NCBI GenBank assembly: GCA_964579845.1
Contig: CAZOHC010000011.1
Location: 1 to 28,448 of the forward strand
Direction: 5' to 3'
Length of the DNA: 28,448 nucleotides
From: CAZOHC01 sp964579845
GTDB lineage: Bacteria; Patescibacteriota; Microgenomatia; Levybacterales; UBA12049
The notes under the pieces were generated by a model. The model did no database searches. It had not been told where the DNA came from and worked only from the letters and a program-made list of their open reading frames with translations. Both the position numbers and the translations under genes were made by a program. Below are positions 13,942 to 21,277 of the stretch, one piece after another (position 1 is the first letter of the stretch; each line of letters starts with the position of its first letter).

Positions 13942-15717
13942 TTATTCTTTCTTCCCCTGCTGCTCAAACATCGCGATCAGCTCATCAACACTGGTCGCAT
14001 CCTCAGGTTTTTTGTCAGCATCACGAAACCGGATGAGCCTCGGGAAACGCAATGCATACCCTGATGCTTTCTGCCCCTCCTCCTGAACGGTGTCCAGTGA
14101 CATCCCTGCCGTGTGAAGAGGACTCCTCGTAATCTCATCAGCTAATACCTCGATAACAATTTCAGGCTTTACCCAAACAGACGGTGTGATGAGCGATTGG
14201 ACTCTAGCAGGTTTATGATCCATTTCCAGTGTCTTGGTTTTCTCTTTAATACTTCGCCACTCATCATCAGTGAGCCCAGTTCCGATTCTCGTCACTGTCA
14301 CAAATTCGTCAGTTTTTTTATCATACACACCGACCAGCAGTGCACCTGCTCCGAATTCAGCCCGCTTCCCCTTTCCATAGATATAACCGAGAATGACGGT
14401 ATCGATGGTATCTGTAAGATCTCCAGCTGAGTGTTTTTTTAACTTCACCCAGTTAAAATTCCGGCCACCGGCTTCATAAAGAGAATCAATCCGCTTAATC
14501 ACAACCCCTTCCAATCCTTTTGAAAACGCATCATCAAGCATCACCTGTAACTCATCAGGTTTCTTCAGGATAACTCCAGGCGACGGAATGAGGATATCCT
14601 CATTTGTTATCACGTTCGTCATGATCTCACGGCGTTCTTGTAACGGCGTATCTACGAGTGACTCACCGTCTGCGTACAGAATATCAAAGACAAACGCGCG
14701 AAGCGGCAGTTGCTTTGCAACTTCATCGATATTATGTTTCCGCCGTCTCTTCGTCGTCTCCTGAAACGGAAGAAACTCTTCAGATTCAGGTTGGTATGCC
14801 AGTGCTTCCGTATCAAGAATCGCGGTTTTTACCCGTATCTGTTTTCGCGCTCCCTCGATTAACTCCGGAAACATATGTGTCATATCTTCAAGGTTTCGAG
14901 AGTACATGCGGATATCATCTCCGTTTTTATGGATCTGTACACGAAAGCCATCATATTTAAAGGTCGCATGAACTCCTTGTTCCTTTGTATCCATCTTCTC
15001 AAAGACTTTCTCAGGATTCGGCAGTCGCTCACATAACATTGACCTGATCGGCCTTCCGACAGTGACGGTCAATTTTTTAACTTCCTCCAGGCCGCCATCC
15101 ACCAAAGTCTTGCCGATTAAGCCAAGGTCTGATGTCTCATTGTAGGCTTTCTCCAGAATTTTTCTGAGCGATTTATCACCGAGAATTCCGAGCGCTAGTC
15201 CGTCAAGTACTGTCGGATCACCGATACCGAGCCTGGTTTTCCCGAGAGGGATGCGAACAAGATGCTTTGCCGAAACTGCATCCATATGCTCCAGAAGTTC
15301 TCTGAGTTTGGTAATTTTTTTCTCAACTGATCCTTCTCCACCGGTTTCAGCGATATCTGTTAATCCGGCGAACACATCAGCAACTGATAGCTCTGATTGT
15401 TTTCCTTTATGTCGTTTATGCTGAGCCAGCTCATACGCGACAATTCCCAAGTCACCCTTTCGGTCGTATTCAACCAGTACCTCGTCTTTCGTCAGACCGA
15501 AAGCTTCAGCAATACTTGCACCGACCATTTTATCTGCCATACCGATCTCAACCGGCTCATAAAACGGAGCGATTCTTCCTTGCAGAAGATAGATGACTTT
15601 ATCCAAATCAGCTTTGTGAATTTTTTTAAAAAGTTCAGACAGAATTTCGATAAGACTCAGACGTGAAGAGGTCTCCTCAAGTTTTTCAAAATACGCTGCA
15701 AGTTCACTGAATTTCAT
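13942..15717 (-). CDS. lig: ATP-dependent DNA ligase, archaeal type
   Basis: 591 residues, the length of archaeal and eukaryotic-like ligase I. An N-terminal DNA-binding domain (about 1-215) is followed by the nucleotidyltransferase core. The adenylated Lys is K254 in FKYDGFR (motif I), followed by RMYSRNLEDMT, LDTEALAY, FVFDILYADG and EGVVIKR. The OB domain carries ALLVGVYD and GYALRFPRLIRFRDAD (motif VI). It seals nicks using ATP. Most bacteria rely on the NAD-dependent LigA, so this type suggests an archaeal-like replication or repair set. The ATG lies 8 nt after an extended -10 (TGGTATAAA). Confidence 0.95.
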   Translation of the reverse strand: MKFSELAAYFEKLEETSSRLSLIEILSELFKKIHKADLDKVIYLLQGRIAPFYEPVEIGMADKMVGASIAEAFGLTKDEVLVEYDRKGDLGIVAYELAQHKRHKGKQSELSVADVFAGLTDIAETGGEGSVEKKITKLRELLEHMDAVSAKHLVRIPLGKTRLGIGDPTVLDGLALGILGDKSLRKILEKAYNETSDLGLIGKTLVDGGLEEVKKLTVTVGRPIRSMLCERLPNPEKVFEKMDTKEQGVHATFKYDGFRVQIHKNGDDIRMYSRNLEDMTHMFPELIEGARKQIRVKTAILDTEALAYQPESEEFLPFQETTKRRRKHNIDEVAKQLPLRAFVFDILYADGESLVDTPLQERREIMTNVITNEDILIPSPGVILKKPDELQVMLDDAFSKGLEGVVIKRIDSLYEAGGRNFNWVKLKKHSAGDLTDTIDTVILGYIYGKGKRAEFGAGALLVGVYDKKTDEFVTVTRIGTGLTDDEWRSIKEKTKTLEMDHKPARVQSLITPSVWVKPEIVIEVLADEITRSPLHTAGMSLDTVQEEGQKASGYALRFPRLIRFRDADKKPEDATSVDELIAMFEQQGKKE

Positions 15718-15725
15718 AGAGTTCT

Positions 15726-15734
15726 TTTATACCA
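15726..15734 (-). promoter_or_regulatory. Extended -10 of the ligase gene (leaderless)
   Basis: TGGTATAAA, with TATAAA at 15726-15731, lies 8 nt before the ligase ATG and overlaps the fic stop codon. The -35 region is poor. It has the same form as the yibE/F and DUF5654 promoters. Confidence 0.5.
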
Positions 15735-16785
15735 CATCCTTACTCAAAATATATTTGGAGGCTTTTGTTTTTCCTTGCTTTTTAATGAGCCCAGCACTCA
15801 GTAAGCCTTTTAATTCATTCAGCACGGTATCTTCAGAAACCATCGGGAAAAGCGTCCTGAACGCATTATTCTGCAAAAATCCCGTCTCCTGAATATATTC
15901 AATAATTTTCAGTTGCCGCTCAGTTAGAAGTAGCGGCGTACCGCCAAGCTTTTGTTTTAACTTACCGTCGACAGATATTCGCTCTACCTTGTCTTTAATC
16001 TTTGCCAGCTCAATGGCTAACCCCTGGGTATAGTATTCAAGCCAGTGTGTCAGATCACCATTCTCCTCCTGCACTGATTGAAGTGCTCGGTAGTAATTTG
16101 CCGGATCAGTATCAAAATACTCTTCAATTGAAAAGAACTTTCGGATATCATATCCTTCCTGAAAAAGAATGAGCGTGGAAAGACATCTCGCGACCCGACC
16201 GTTACCGTCTACAAACGGGTGAATTCTGACGAATTCATAATGAACGATACCTGATTTCAAAACTGGGTGAATATCTGATTCTGCATTAATAAACGTGAGC
16301 AGGTCTTGGATCTGGACCGGAACAGCAACTGCAAGCGGCGGACGAAACGAGACCTCACCAGTCCAACTATTCCGAATAACGACCTGTGTATCACGATACT
16401 CCCCACTTTTCTCATCAGGAAGGATTTTCTCAACCGTTAATCGGTGAAGTTTTTTCAGTAATGACTCATCGATAGGAATTTTCCGATCGACGACTTTTGC
16501 TGTACCGATAAATTCCATCGCCTTACGATAGTTCATCACTTCCTGAACATCCCGCTCCCGTGCGATAACTTCCTGCCCCTGCATGACTTTTTCAGCCTGC
16601 CTGAAATCTAATTCATTCCCTTCGATATGCGTCCCGTAATGTACCGACCGGACCATTGCGTCATTCTGAAACTTTTTTTCATAATACGGAAGTAACGGTG
16701 CATGATCGATAACCTCTTTGGCTGCTTCAATCACTCCGACATATTTCAAAATTCCGTTTGTAATGGTGAATTTGGGAGAGTACAT
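15727..16785 (-). CDS. Fic domain protein with C-terminal winged helix
   Basis: 352 residues. The Fic motif HPFVDGNGRVAR (189-200) is complete, so it should transfer AMP or a similar nucleotide moiety to a target side chain. An N-terminal helix carries THIEGN (52-57), close to the inhibitory S/T-xxx-E-G/N motif of self-inhibited Fic proteins, though the usual Ser/Thr position is shifted by one. The C-terminus (TERQLKIIEYIQETGFLQNNAF...) looks like a winged helix. I chose the ATG at 16785. In-frame sequence upstream is encoded by the inverted repeat and overlaps the four-helix-bundle gene, so it is not native. The target is unknown. Confidence 0.9.
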   Translation of the reverse strand: MYSPKFTITNGILKYVGVIEAAKEVIDHAPLLPYYEKKFQNDAMVRSVHYGTHIEGNELDFRQAEKVMQGQEVIARERDVQEVMNYRKAMEFIGTAKVVDRKIPIDESLLKKLHRLTVEKILPDEKSGEYRDTQVVIRNSWTGEVSFRPPLAVAVPVQIQDLLTFINAESDIHPVLKSGIVHYEFVRIHPFVDGNGRVARCLSTLILFQEGYDIRKFFSIEEYFDTDPANYYRALQSVQEENGDLTHWLEYYTQGLAIELAKIKDKVERISVDGKLKQKLGGTPLLLTERQLKIIEYIQETGFLQNNAFRTLFPMVSEDTVLNELKGLLSAGLIKKQGKTKASKYILSKDVV

Positions 16786-16807
16786 AGTTAGTGATAGGTG
16801 ATAAGCA

Positions 16808-16827
16808 AAAAGTAAGAAGTTACTTTT
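16808..16827. repeat. Short perfect hairpin at the 3' end of the four-helix-bundle gene
   Basis: AAAAGTAA and TTACTTTT form an 8-bp stem around a 4-nt loop, and the gene's stop codon is part of it. On the minus strand it ends in a T-run and could act as a weak terminator. Its words resemble the AT-rich repeat at 2499-2597. Confidence 0.45.
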
Positions 16828-17203
16828 GAGAAAGATAAAGTCCCCAGAGTAACTTACCACACTCATTTCTCAGTTGGTTAAGCTCTGCATAGTCAGCTCC
16901 CTTCATAAGTTTTTCAATATAAGAAAACTCAATGCAATATCCCACTTCAGAAAGAGAACCTAGCGATATTGAGAGAAAACGACGGAACTCATTTTTACTA
17001 TTTCTTGAATAACCTTCAACAATATTAACAGGAATTGACAGAGAAGCTCTCCTAAGTTGTGAGGTTAAACCAAACATTTCACTTTTAGGAAAAGTTTCTG
17101 TAATCTTATAAACTCTGTGTGCTAATAGATCAGCTTTTTGCCATGCAAGAAGTTTTTTATACCCAGACTCCCCACCTATTGCATATTGCTTTTCACTTAT
17201 CAC
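16820..17203 (-). CDS. Four-helix-bundle protein (23S rRNA intervening-sequence type)
   Basis: 127 residues with the full family signature: YKKLLAWQKADLLAHRVYKITE, FPKSEMFGLTSQLRRASLSIP, NIVEGYSRNSKNEFRRFLSISLGSL, then a final helix ending LLWGLYLSQK. The family is known from proteins encoded inside 23S rRNA intervening sequences and is related to Avd of diversity-generating retroelements. It forms oligomeric helical bundles that bind nucleic acid, but its role as a stand-alone gene is unknown. The GTG start at 17203 lies 8 nt after a -10 box; no in-frame ATG exists before the conserved part. The first ~14 residues are encoded by the inverted repeat and seem not to belong to the core. Confidence 0.85.
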   Translation of the reverse strand: MISEKQYAIGGESGYKKLLAWQKADLLAHRVYKITETFPKSEMFGLTSQLRRASLSIPVNIVEGYSRNSKNEFRRFLSISLGSLSEVGYCIEFSYIEKLMKGADYAELNQLRNECGKLLWGLYLSQK

Positions 17204-17211
17204 TAAATGTA

Positions 17212-17240
17212 ATTATCGCGTATTTCCCGAATCAAAGCAA
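17212..17240 (-). promoter_or_regulatory. Promoter of the four-helix-bundle gene (leaderless, GTG start)
   Basis: TTGCTT (17235-17240), a 17-nt spacer and GATAAT (17212-17217), with 8 nt to the GTG. It lies outside the inverted repeat, so the gene uses host flanking sequence for expression. Confidence 0.5.
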
Positions 17241-17260
17241 GATTTGTCCATTATTGGCTC

Positions 17261-17269
17261 TGGTATAAT
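17261..17269 (+). promoter_or_regulatory. Extended -10 of the DUF5654-like gene (leaderless)
   Basis: TGGTATAAT with 8 nt to the ATG at 17278. No strong -35 is seen at 17 nt. The form is the same as for yibE/F and ligase. Confidence 0.55.
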
Positions 17270-17277
17270 AGGTTTTT

Positions 17278-17556
17278 ATGGCCAAGAAAAAACAGACGAA
17301 AAAAGAAGAAGAAAAAGCGTTTCATGTGGAGCTTGTCGGGCGGATGGTAACACTCGCAACCAGTGGCTTCGGACTGGTCGCAGCACTTGCTTGGAACAGT
17401 GTTGTTCAAGAGTTCGTCAACAACTATCTGAAAAAGTTTCTTCCTTCAGGAACAGGTGTTATTTCTCTTCTGATTTATGCAATTATCATCACCATACTGG
17501 CCGTTGTCGTCACCTACCAACTCTCAAAGCTACAGAGGCGAATAGAAAACAAATAG
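17278..17556 (+). CDS. Small membrane protein, DUF5654-like
   Basis: 92 residues: a Lys/Glu-rich head, two hydrophobic segments (about 22-42 and 60-80) and a short basic tail. The stretch ELVGRMVTLATSGFGLVAALAWN resembles DUF5654, a family of small proteins seen in archaea and Patescibacteria with no known function. It is a probable inner-membrane protein with both ends in the cytoplasm. It converges with recF, with 2 nt between stops. Confidence 0.65.
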   Translation: MAKKKQTKKEEEKAFHVELVGRMVTLATSGFGLVAALAWNSVVQEFVNNYLKKFLPSGTGVISLLIYAIIITILAVVVTYQLSKLQRRIENK

Positions 17557-17558
17557 AT

Positions 17559-18620
17559 CTATTTCTCAAGTAGAATCGTTTTCCCTCTTTGACTATGCGA
17601 ACCGATGAATTCTTCGTGAGTTGTGGTAATAACAGTCTGCTGTTTCGGAATCTCTGAAAGGATATGAGCGATATGACCTGCATCAAGCTCTGAGAAAATA
17701 TCATCAAGAAGCAGGAGCGGCCTGTTGCCTAAGATGCTTTCCATATAGAGAATCTGGAGTAACTTCAACTGCAGAACAGCCAAGCGCTGCTGACCCCGTG
17801 AGCCGAAATGTCGTACATCTTTTTCTTCAGTTCCGATCGAAAGTGTGAGAAAAAAATCATCCCGCTGGGGACCGACCAATGTCATCCCTGCACCGATCTC
17901 AGCATCTTTATACTGAGCAAGACGATCATGCGACATGCGACTTGGGTCATAATGCATCTGAAATGATAGTATCGACTTCTGGCTCTCATTTACAAACGAG
18001 ACAAATGCTTCCCGTTTCCCGGTTAGTATCTGACCATTCTCGATAAGGAGTTTATCCCAGTACGCAAACTGTTCGGTATTTCGCGTTCCTGTCCCGCGAG
18101 CTGACTCAAGCAGTGCGTTCCGCTGCCTGAGTGCTTTCGTGTACGCAATCTGAGCAGTTCTGTACGTGCGATCCACCTGTTCGAGCACAGAATCGAAAAA
18201 ATTGCGACGAACAGATGGTGATGCGATAATAATCTCCAAATCTTCAGGGGTAAACAAAACGCTCGGGAGGATTCCTGCGAAGTCAACTCGTCTTTTCGGC
18301 AGGCCGTTGACTAAAAACCGTTTTTGGAAAAAAGGCTCCCGCCCTGCTGCAGGTAAAAAGGCAAAGACAGCTTCAAGCGTCGCATCATCATCCCCGATAA
18401 CACTGCCCTTAACACGAGCAATGTCCTCGCCGAAGCGAATCACCTGAAGTTCTTTATCAGCTCGGAAACTCTTTCCGACGGATAGATAATTTATCGCTTC
18501 GATCAGGTTTGACTTCCCCGCGGTATTTTCTCCAACAATAAACGTAACTTCAGGACTGAGCGTATAGGTAGCATTGTTATAACTACGGAATTTTTGGAGC
18601 GAAAGTGTTTTTAGTATCAT
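17559..18620 (-). CDS. recF: DNA replication and repair protein RecF
   Basis: SMC-like ATPase that loads RecA at gaps with RecO and RecR. From the ATG at 18620 it has 353 residues. It shows the N-terminal LKTLSLQKFRSYNNATY, Walker A GENTAGKS (30-37), FTPEDLEIIIASPSVRRNFFD, the signature FGSRGQQRLAVLQLKL, and Walker B LLLLDDIFSELD. In-frame codons upstream (MTSNVV) run into an AT-rich repeat and are excluded. Usually recF lies beside dnaN or dnaA, but here it stands between a UMP kinase and a small membrane protein. Confidence 0.95.
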   Translation of the reverse strand: MILKTLSLQKFRSYNNATYTLSPEVTFIVGENTAGKSNLIEAINYLSVGKSFRADKELQVIRFGEDIARVKGSVIGDDDATLEAVFAFLPAAGREPFFQKRFLVNGLPKRRVDFAGILPSVLFTPEDLEIIIASPSVRRNFFDSVLEQVDRTYRTAQIAYTKALRQRNALLESARGTGTRNTEQFAYWDKLLIENGQILTGKREAFVSFVNESQKSILSFQMHYDPSRMSHDRLAQYKDAEIGAGMTLVGPQRDDFFLTLSIGTEEKDVRHFGSRGQQRLAVLQLKLLQILYMESILGNRPLLLLDDIFSELDAGHIAHILSEIPKQQTVITTTHEEFIGSHSQRGKTILLEK

Positions 18621-18629
18621 TACAACGTT

Positions 18630-18690
18630 AGAAGTCAAAAATCAGAAAGCAAAAGCACAACTCAAAACTTAAAAGAATTACTTTTGCCTT
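18630..18690. repeat. AT-rich repeat between recF and UMP kinase
   Basis: AAGTCAAAAATCAGAAAGCAAAAG on one side and AAGGCAAAAGTAA (reverse strand) on the other form a weak palindrome. The words match the trxA-trxB repeat (AGTCAAAAGGCAAAG, CAAAAGTAA). It fills the gap and touches the stop codon of the kinase gene. It is more degraded than the other copies. Confidence 0.45.
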
Positions 18691-19396
18691 ATGCTATCAC
18701 TGTTCCGATGAAGTGTTCTCCGCGGAAATGCTTTCTAAGGTTTTCAAAATCAGGACCCACAACAACGACTTTGACTCCCAGTTCTTCTGCTTTTCTCGAG
18801 GCAATCGGATCAAACGGAGCATTCATTCCCGGTTTCCACTCATCCCCGACCATCTTCCGAAAATCAGACCAGGCGATCGTATCTAGCGGAGTTGCGTCAG
18901 GAAATTGCTTCGGATCACGGTCATACACCTGCGGCACATTACTCATGTTTATCACGGTATCAATCCGATAATCTTCACAAATAATAATCGCATCAAAGTC
19001 GGTTGACCATCCGGGCTTCCACCCGGCAGCAACTGCAATCGGTTCTTCAATCTTTCTGATGATATCGTAGTTCCTGATAATATGCGGATGGGCTATGTCC
19101 TGAAAGATCGTCCTCACCAGGTGTGCATTTAACCGCGTGGCATGGATACCGAGCCAGTCCATATCTGATGCTGCTAATTCATGACCGACAACAGTTCGCC
19201 CGGCATCCCGATAATGTCTGGCAATTGAACCGCCACCACAGACGAGAAAATACTGCCGATGGGGATTTTCGATAAGCTGACCTCTAATAAAGGTGTTCAG
19301 TGCTGTTAAGAATTCCGTATCTATGCCGCTGGGAGGACAAATAAGACTTCCACCTACCGAGATAACAATCTTCTCTTTCTTGGGATGCTGCGCCAT
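18689..19396 (-). CDS. pyrH: UMP kinase, archaeal type
   Basis: Phosphorylates UMP to UDP in pyrimidine synthesis. The 235-residue amino-acid-kinase fold starts IVISVGGSLICP, has the substrate glycines VCGGGSIARHY, ASDMDWLGIHATRLNAHL, and the Asp-rich NMSNVPQVYDRDPKQFPDATPLD, and ends FDPIASRKAEELGVKVVVVG. The sequence is closer to archaeal UMP kinases (IGIHATRLNA, VYDRDP) than to typical bacterial PyrH. Another amino-acid-kinase substrate cannot be fully ruled out. I see no clear promoter or Shine-Dalgarno. Confidence 0.85.
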   Translation of the reverse strand: MAQHPKKEKIVISVGGSLICPPSGIDTEFLTALNTFIRGQLIENPHRQYFLVCGGGSIARHYRDAGRTVVGHELAASDMDWLGIHATRLNAHLVRTIFQDIAHPHIIRNYDIIRKIEEPIAVAAGWKPGWSTDFDAIIICEDYRIDTVINMSNVPQVYDRDPKQFPDATPLDTIAWSDFRKMVGDEWKPGMNAPFDPIASRKAEELGVKVVVVGPDFENLRKHFRGEHFIGTVIA

Positions 19397-19494
19397 ACGT
19401 TAGTGTTCTCTGTGAAAGAGGCACTAAGCATTCATACTACCAAACCGACTCATATATTACAATATTTATTTTCCTGAGAGGATACCAGCCTTTC

Positions 19495-19523
19495 TTGCGT
19501 CCATGCGGATTACGAATTATAAT
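19495..19523 (+). promoter_or_regulatory. Promoter of the gene at 19537
   Basis: TTGCGT (19495-19500), a 17-nt spacer and TATAAT (19518-19523), with 13 nt to the ATG. The leader is about 6 nt. The same TTGCGT -35 serves the gene at 13498. Confidence 0.65.
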
Positions 19524-19536
19524 CGCAGTACTTACT

Positions 19537-20193
19537 ATGTCACGGATACATGATTTTGACGAGTTCCTCAAAGCACAAAGTCAGTCTCGACAAAAAGCAT
19601 TGAATGAACGACAAAAGCGGCTCTTCTCCGCTCGACAAAAATATGACAATCTGATCGGAGATACGTTTGTTCTTCTGCGCGATTATCACGAAAAGATAAT
19701 ACTTCCCCGTCTCTCATCATTTCTGGTGGTAAAACGAAAAGAAGATCTCGCCGGTGAAAGTGATAAACCGATTCGTCTCATGTACCGTGCGAATCTCATA
19801 CCGAAAGACTTTCTTCCTCCTGCTTTTGACAGAACAGATCTCATCAGACGAGTTGATTATCTGACACCCTATGAAATAACGGAGAATGACTGGCACGCTA
19901 ATGTTGCACTTCAGTTTACGCTGGCTCTTGAGAGTACACCTGATGAGAATGCTGAGATAGCACTCAACGCATCTGTCAGAACATGGGGACATCTTACACC
20001 TGATAATGACACGCCGCTCACGCATGGGATAAAGATGACTCATGAGATTGATAGGCGAATTCCGTACACTGATCTTACGCTTACAGGAACACAATTTCCG
20101 GAGCAATCATTTATCCAGGAAGTAGAGACTATTCTCATCGTACTCACACCATCAGTGCTGTCACATAGAGAAGCTGTTTGGAAAAAGGATTAA
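19537..20193 (+). CDS. Hypothetical soluble protein
   Basis: 218 residues with no recognised family and no membrane segment. The first ~60 residues form a long basic helix, possibly a coiled coil (FLKAQSQSRQKALNERQKRLFSARQKYD). The rest looks like a mixed alpha/beta domain (VALQFTLALES, EIALNASVRTWGHL, IDRRIPYTDLTLTG). The start was chosen at 19537 because the upstream ATG at 19503 lies in the promoter. It converges with fpg. It may be a structural or nucleoid-type protein, but nothing in the sequence shows this. Confidence 0.65.
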   Translation: MSRIHDFDEFLKAQSQSRQKALNERQKRLFSARQKYDNLIGDTFVLLRDYHEKIILPRLSSFLVVKRKEDLAGESDKPIRLMYRANLIPKDFLPPAFDRTDLIRRVDYLTPYEITENDWHANVALQFTLALESTPDENAEIALNASVRTWGHLTPDNDTPLTHGIKMTHEIDRRIPYTDLTLTGTQFPEQSFIQEVETILIVLTPSVLSHREAVWKKD

Positions 20194-20237
20194 CGAGCGA
20201 TTCAGAACACTCGCACGTCCAACTGAATATTCGGTAG

Positions 20238-21098
20238 TTACACCTGACACACAGAACAGAGAAATGTTCCCCGACCTCCGAGTACGATTCGTTCTATCGG
20301 TGTACCGCAGTTCTTACACGGTTTTCCTGTTTGTTTATAGACCAGAAACTTTTCCTGGTAGAAACCTTTCTCACCTATTGCATTGACGAAGTTTTCCTCA
20401 GATGCACCGCCTGACCGGATACCTTCTCTGAGAACGGATTCGACCGCTGCAAAAAGTTTCCTACTCTCGTCTTCCGTGAGATTATTTGCAGGACGAAGCG
20501 GATGAATACCTGCCAGAAAAAGCGCATCATTTGCATAGATATTACCGATTCCTGCCATTCGTGATTGATCCATGAGAACCTGCTTTATAGGAGATCTTGA
20601 TCGTAAGAGGATAGTGTTAAAGTGTTCAAACGTTAACGAGCTCAGAGGTTCAGGCCCCAGAGCTGAGAAGAATGGTAGATTTTCTGCCTCAACTGTTTTC
20701 ACTATTTTGATCCACCCGAACTGACGGATATCATTGTAGAAGAGTTTTGCTCTTTGCTCCTCGTTCTTCGTTCTTAGAGAGAAAATTACGTGAGTATATT
20801 TGTTGGGAAGATCAGAAGGAGCAGTTACAGTAGGGTGAAAATTTTTTACTGCTCCGAATCCCCGGAAAATCAGTTGACCCGTCATTTTCACATGGATTGC
20901 CAGGCTGTACCCGTTATCAAGATCAATGAGAAGACCCTTACCTCTCCTATTGACACGTATGATAGTGCCGCCTGTTACCGAATCAGGATTCCCGTGCACC
21001 ATCTTCGCCAGACGAACATCTACCTTATCGATCTCCATCCTGATAATCAACTGCTCCAACCCTCGTTTTATTGTTTCTACCTCAGGTAGTTCCGGCAT
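20238..21098 (-). CDS. fpg: Formamidopyrimidine-DNA glycosylase
   Basis: Removes oxidised purines such as 8-oxoguanine and cuts the strand. It has 286 residues. P2 and E3 of PELPEVE are the catalytic residues, K54 (RRGKGL) and R276 (GGRGTF) contact DNA, MAGIGNIYANDALF forms the helix-two-turn-helix, and C261, C264, C281 and C284 form the zinc finger. A loop near 108-117 (LRTKNEEQRA) is a few residues longer than usual and is encoded by a short sequence repeated in the glycosyltransferase gene. The ATG lies 6 nt after a -10 box. With mutY it forms an 8-oxoguanine repair pair. Confidence 0.97.
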   Translation of the reverse strand: MPELPEVETIKRGLEQLIIRMEIDKVDVRLAKMVHGNPDSVTGGTIIRVNRRGKGLLIDLDNGYSLAIHVKMTGQLIFRGFGAVKNFHPTVTAPSDLPNKYTHVIFSLRTKNEEQRAKLFYNDIRQFGWIKIVKTVEAENLPFFSALGPEPLSSLTFEHFNTILLRSRSPIKQVLMDQSRMAGIGNIYANDALFLAGIHPLRPANNLTEDESRKLFAAVESVLREGIRSGGASEENFVNAIGEKGFYQEKFLVYKQTGKPCKNCGTPIERIVLGGRGTFLCSVCQV

Positions 21099-21104
21099 GT
21101 CAGG

Positions 21105-21133
21105 ATTGTATCATGGATATACGTGAAACGCAG
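21105..21133 (-). promoter_or_regulatory. Leaderless promoter of fpg
   Basis: CTGCGT (21128-21133), a 17-nt spacer and TACAAT (21105-21110), with 6 nt to the ATG. The -35 is weak but matches the TTGCGT form used elsewhere in the window. Confidence 0.5.
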
Positions 21134-21154
21134 ATATCATTAGCTTATAGTATA

Positions 21155-21183
21155 TTGCAGGTTTTTATAAAATCTGGTATAAT
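21155..21183 (+). promoter_or_regulatory. Strong promoter at the start of the small-gene island
   Basis: TTGCAG (21155-21160), a 17-nt spacer ending TGG (extended -10) and TATAAT (21178-21183). The start should be near 21190, diverging from fpg. It is followed after about 70 nt by a terminator. Confidence 0.7.
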
Positions 21184-21189
21184 TTTTTC

Positions 21190-21277
21190 AATTGTACATT
21201 TTGCCTAAACTACGCGGGCAGAAATGCGCAACATGTAAGATGTTTTTATTCTGAGTCCCGCCCAGCGGGATTTTTTT
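21190..21277 (+). ncRNA. Possible short RNA or attenuated leader
   Basis: The region between a strong promoter and a good intrinsic terminator would give an RNA of about 85-90 nt. It holds an internal hairpin candidate (GCGGGCAGAAATGCGC region) and no convincing ORF. It could be a small RNA, or the attenuator leader of the downstream small-gene island. No known RNA family is recognised. Confidence 0.4.
21256..21277 (+). terminator. Intrinsic terminator
   Basis: TCCCGC, loop CCA, GCGGGA, then seven T. A textbook rho-independent terminator about 70 nt after the promoter start. Confidence 0.8.

Larger units (their letters stand above)
16785..17211 (-). mobile_element. Candidate mobile unit: four-helix-bundle gene bounded by inverted repeats
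   Basis: A segment of about 425 bp carries a single gene (16820-17203). Its ends are inverted repeats: TTAGTGATA-R-GTGA-W-AAGCAA at 16788 onward on plus and 17206 downward on minus. Including TACAT, the arms match at 26 of 30 positions with a 2-nt gap. The unit lies between fic and a DUF5654-like gene. Mobility is inferred from the inverted repeats and from the known spread of these proteins as 23S intervening sequences. Confidence 0.5.

Noticed and set aside
16786..16866. N-terminal extension of the Fic protein
   Set aside because: It is encoded by the inverted repeat and the tail of the four-helix-bundle gene.
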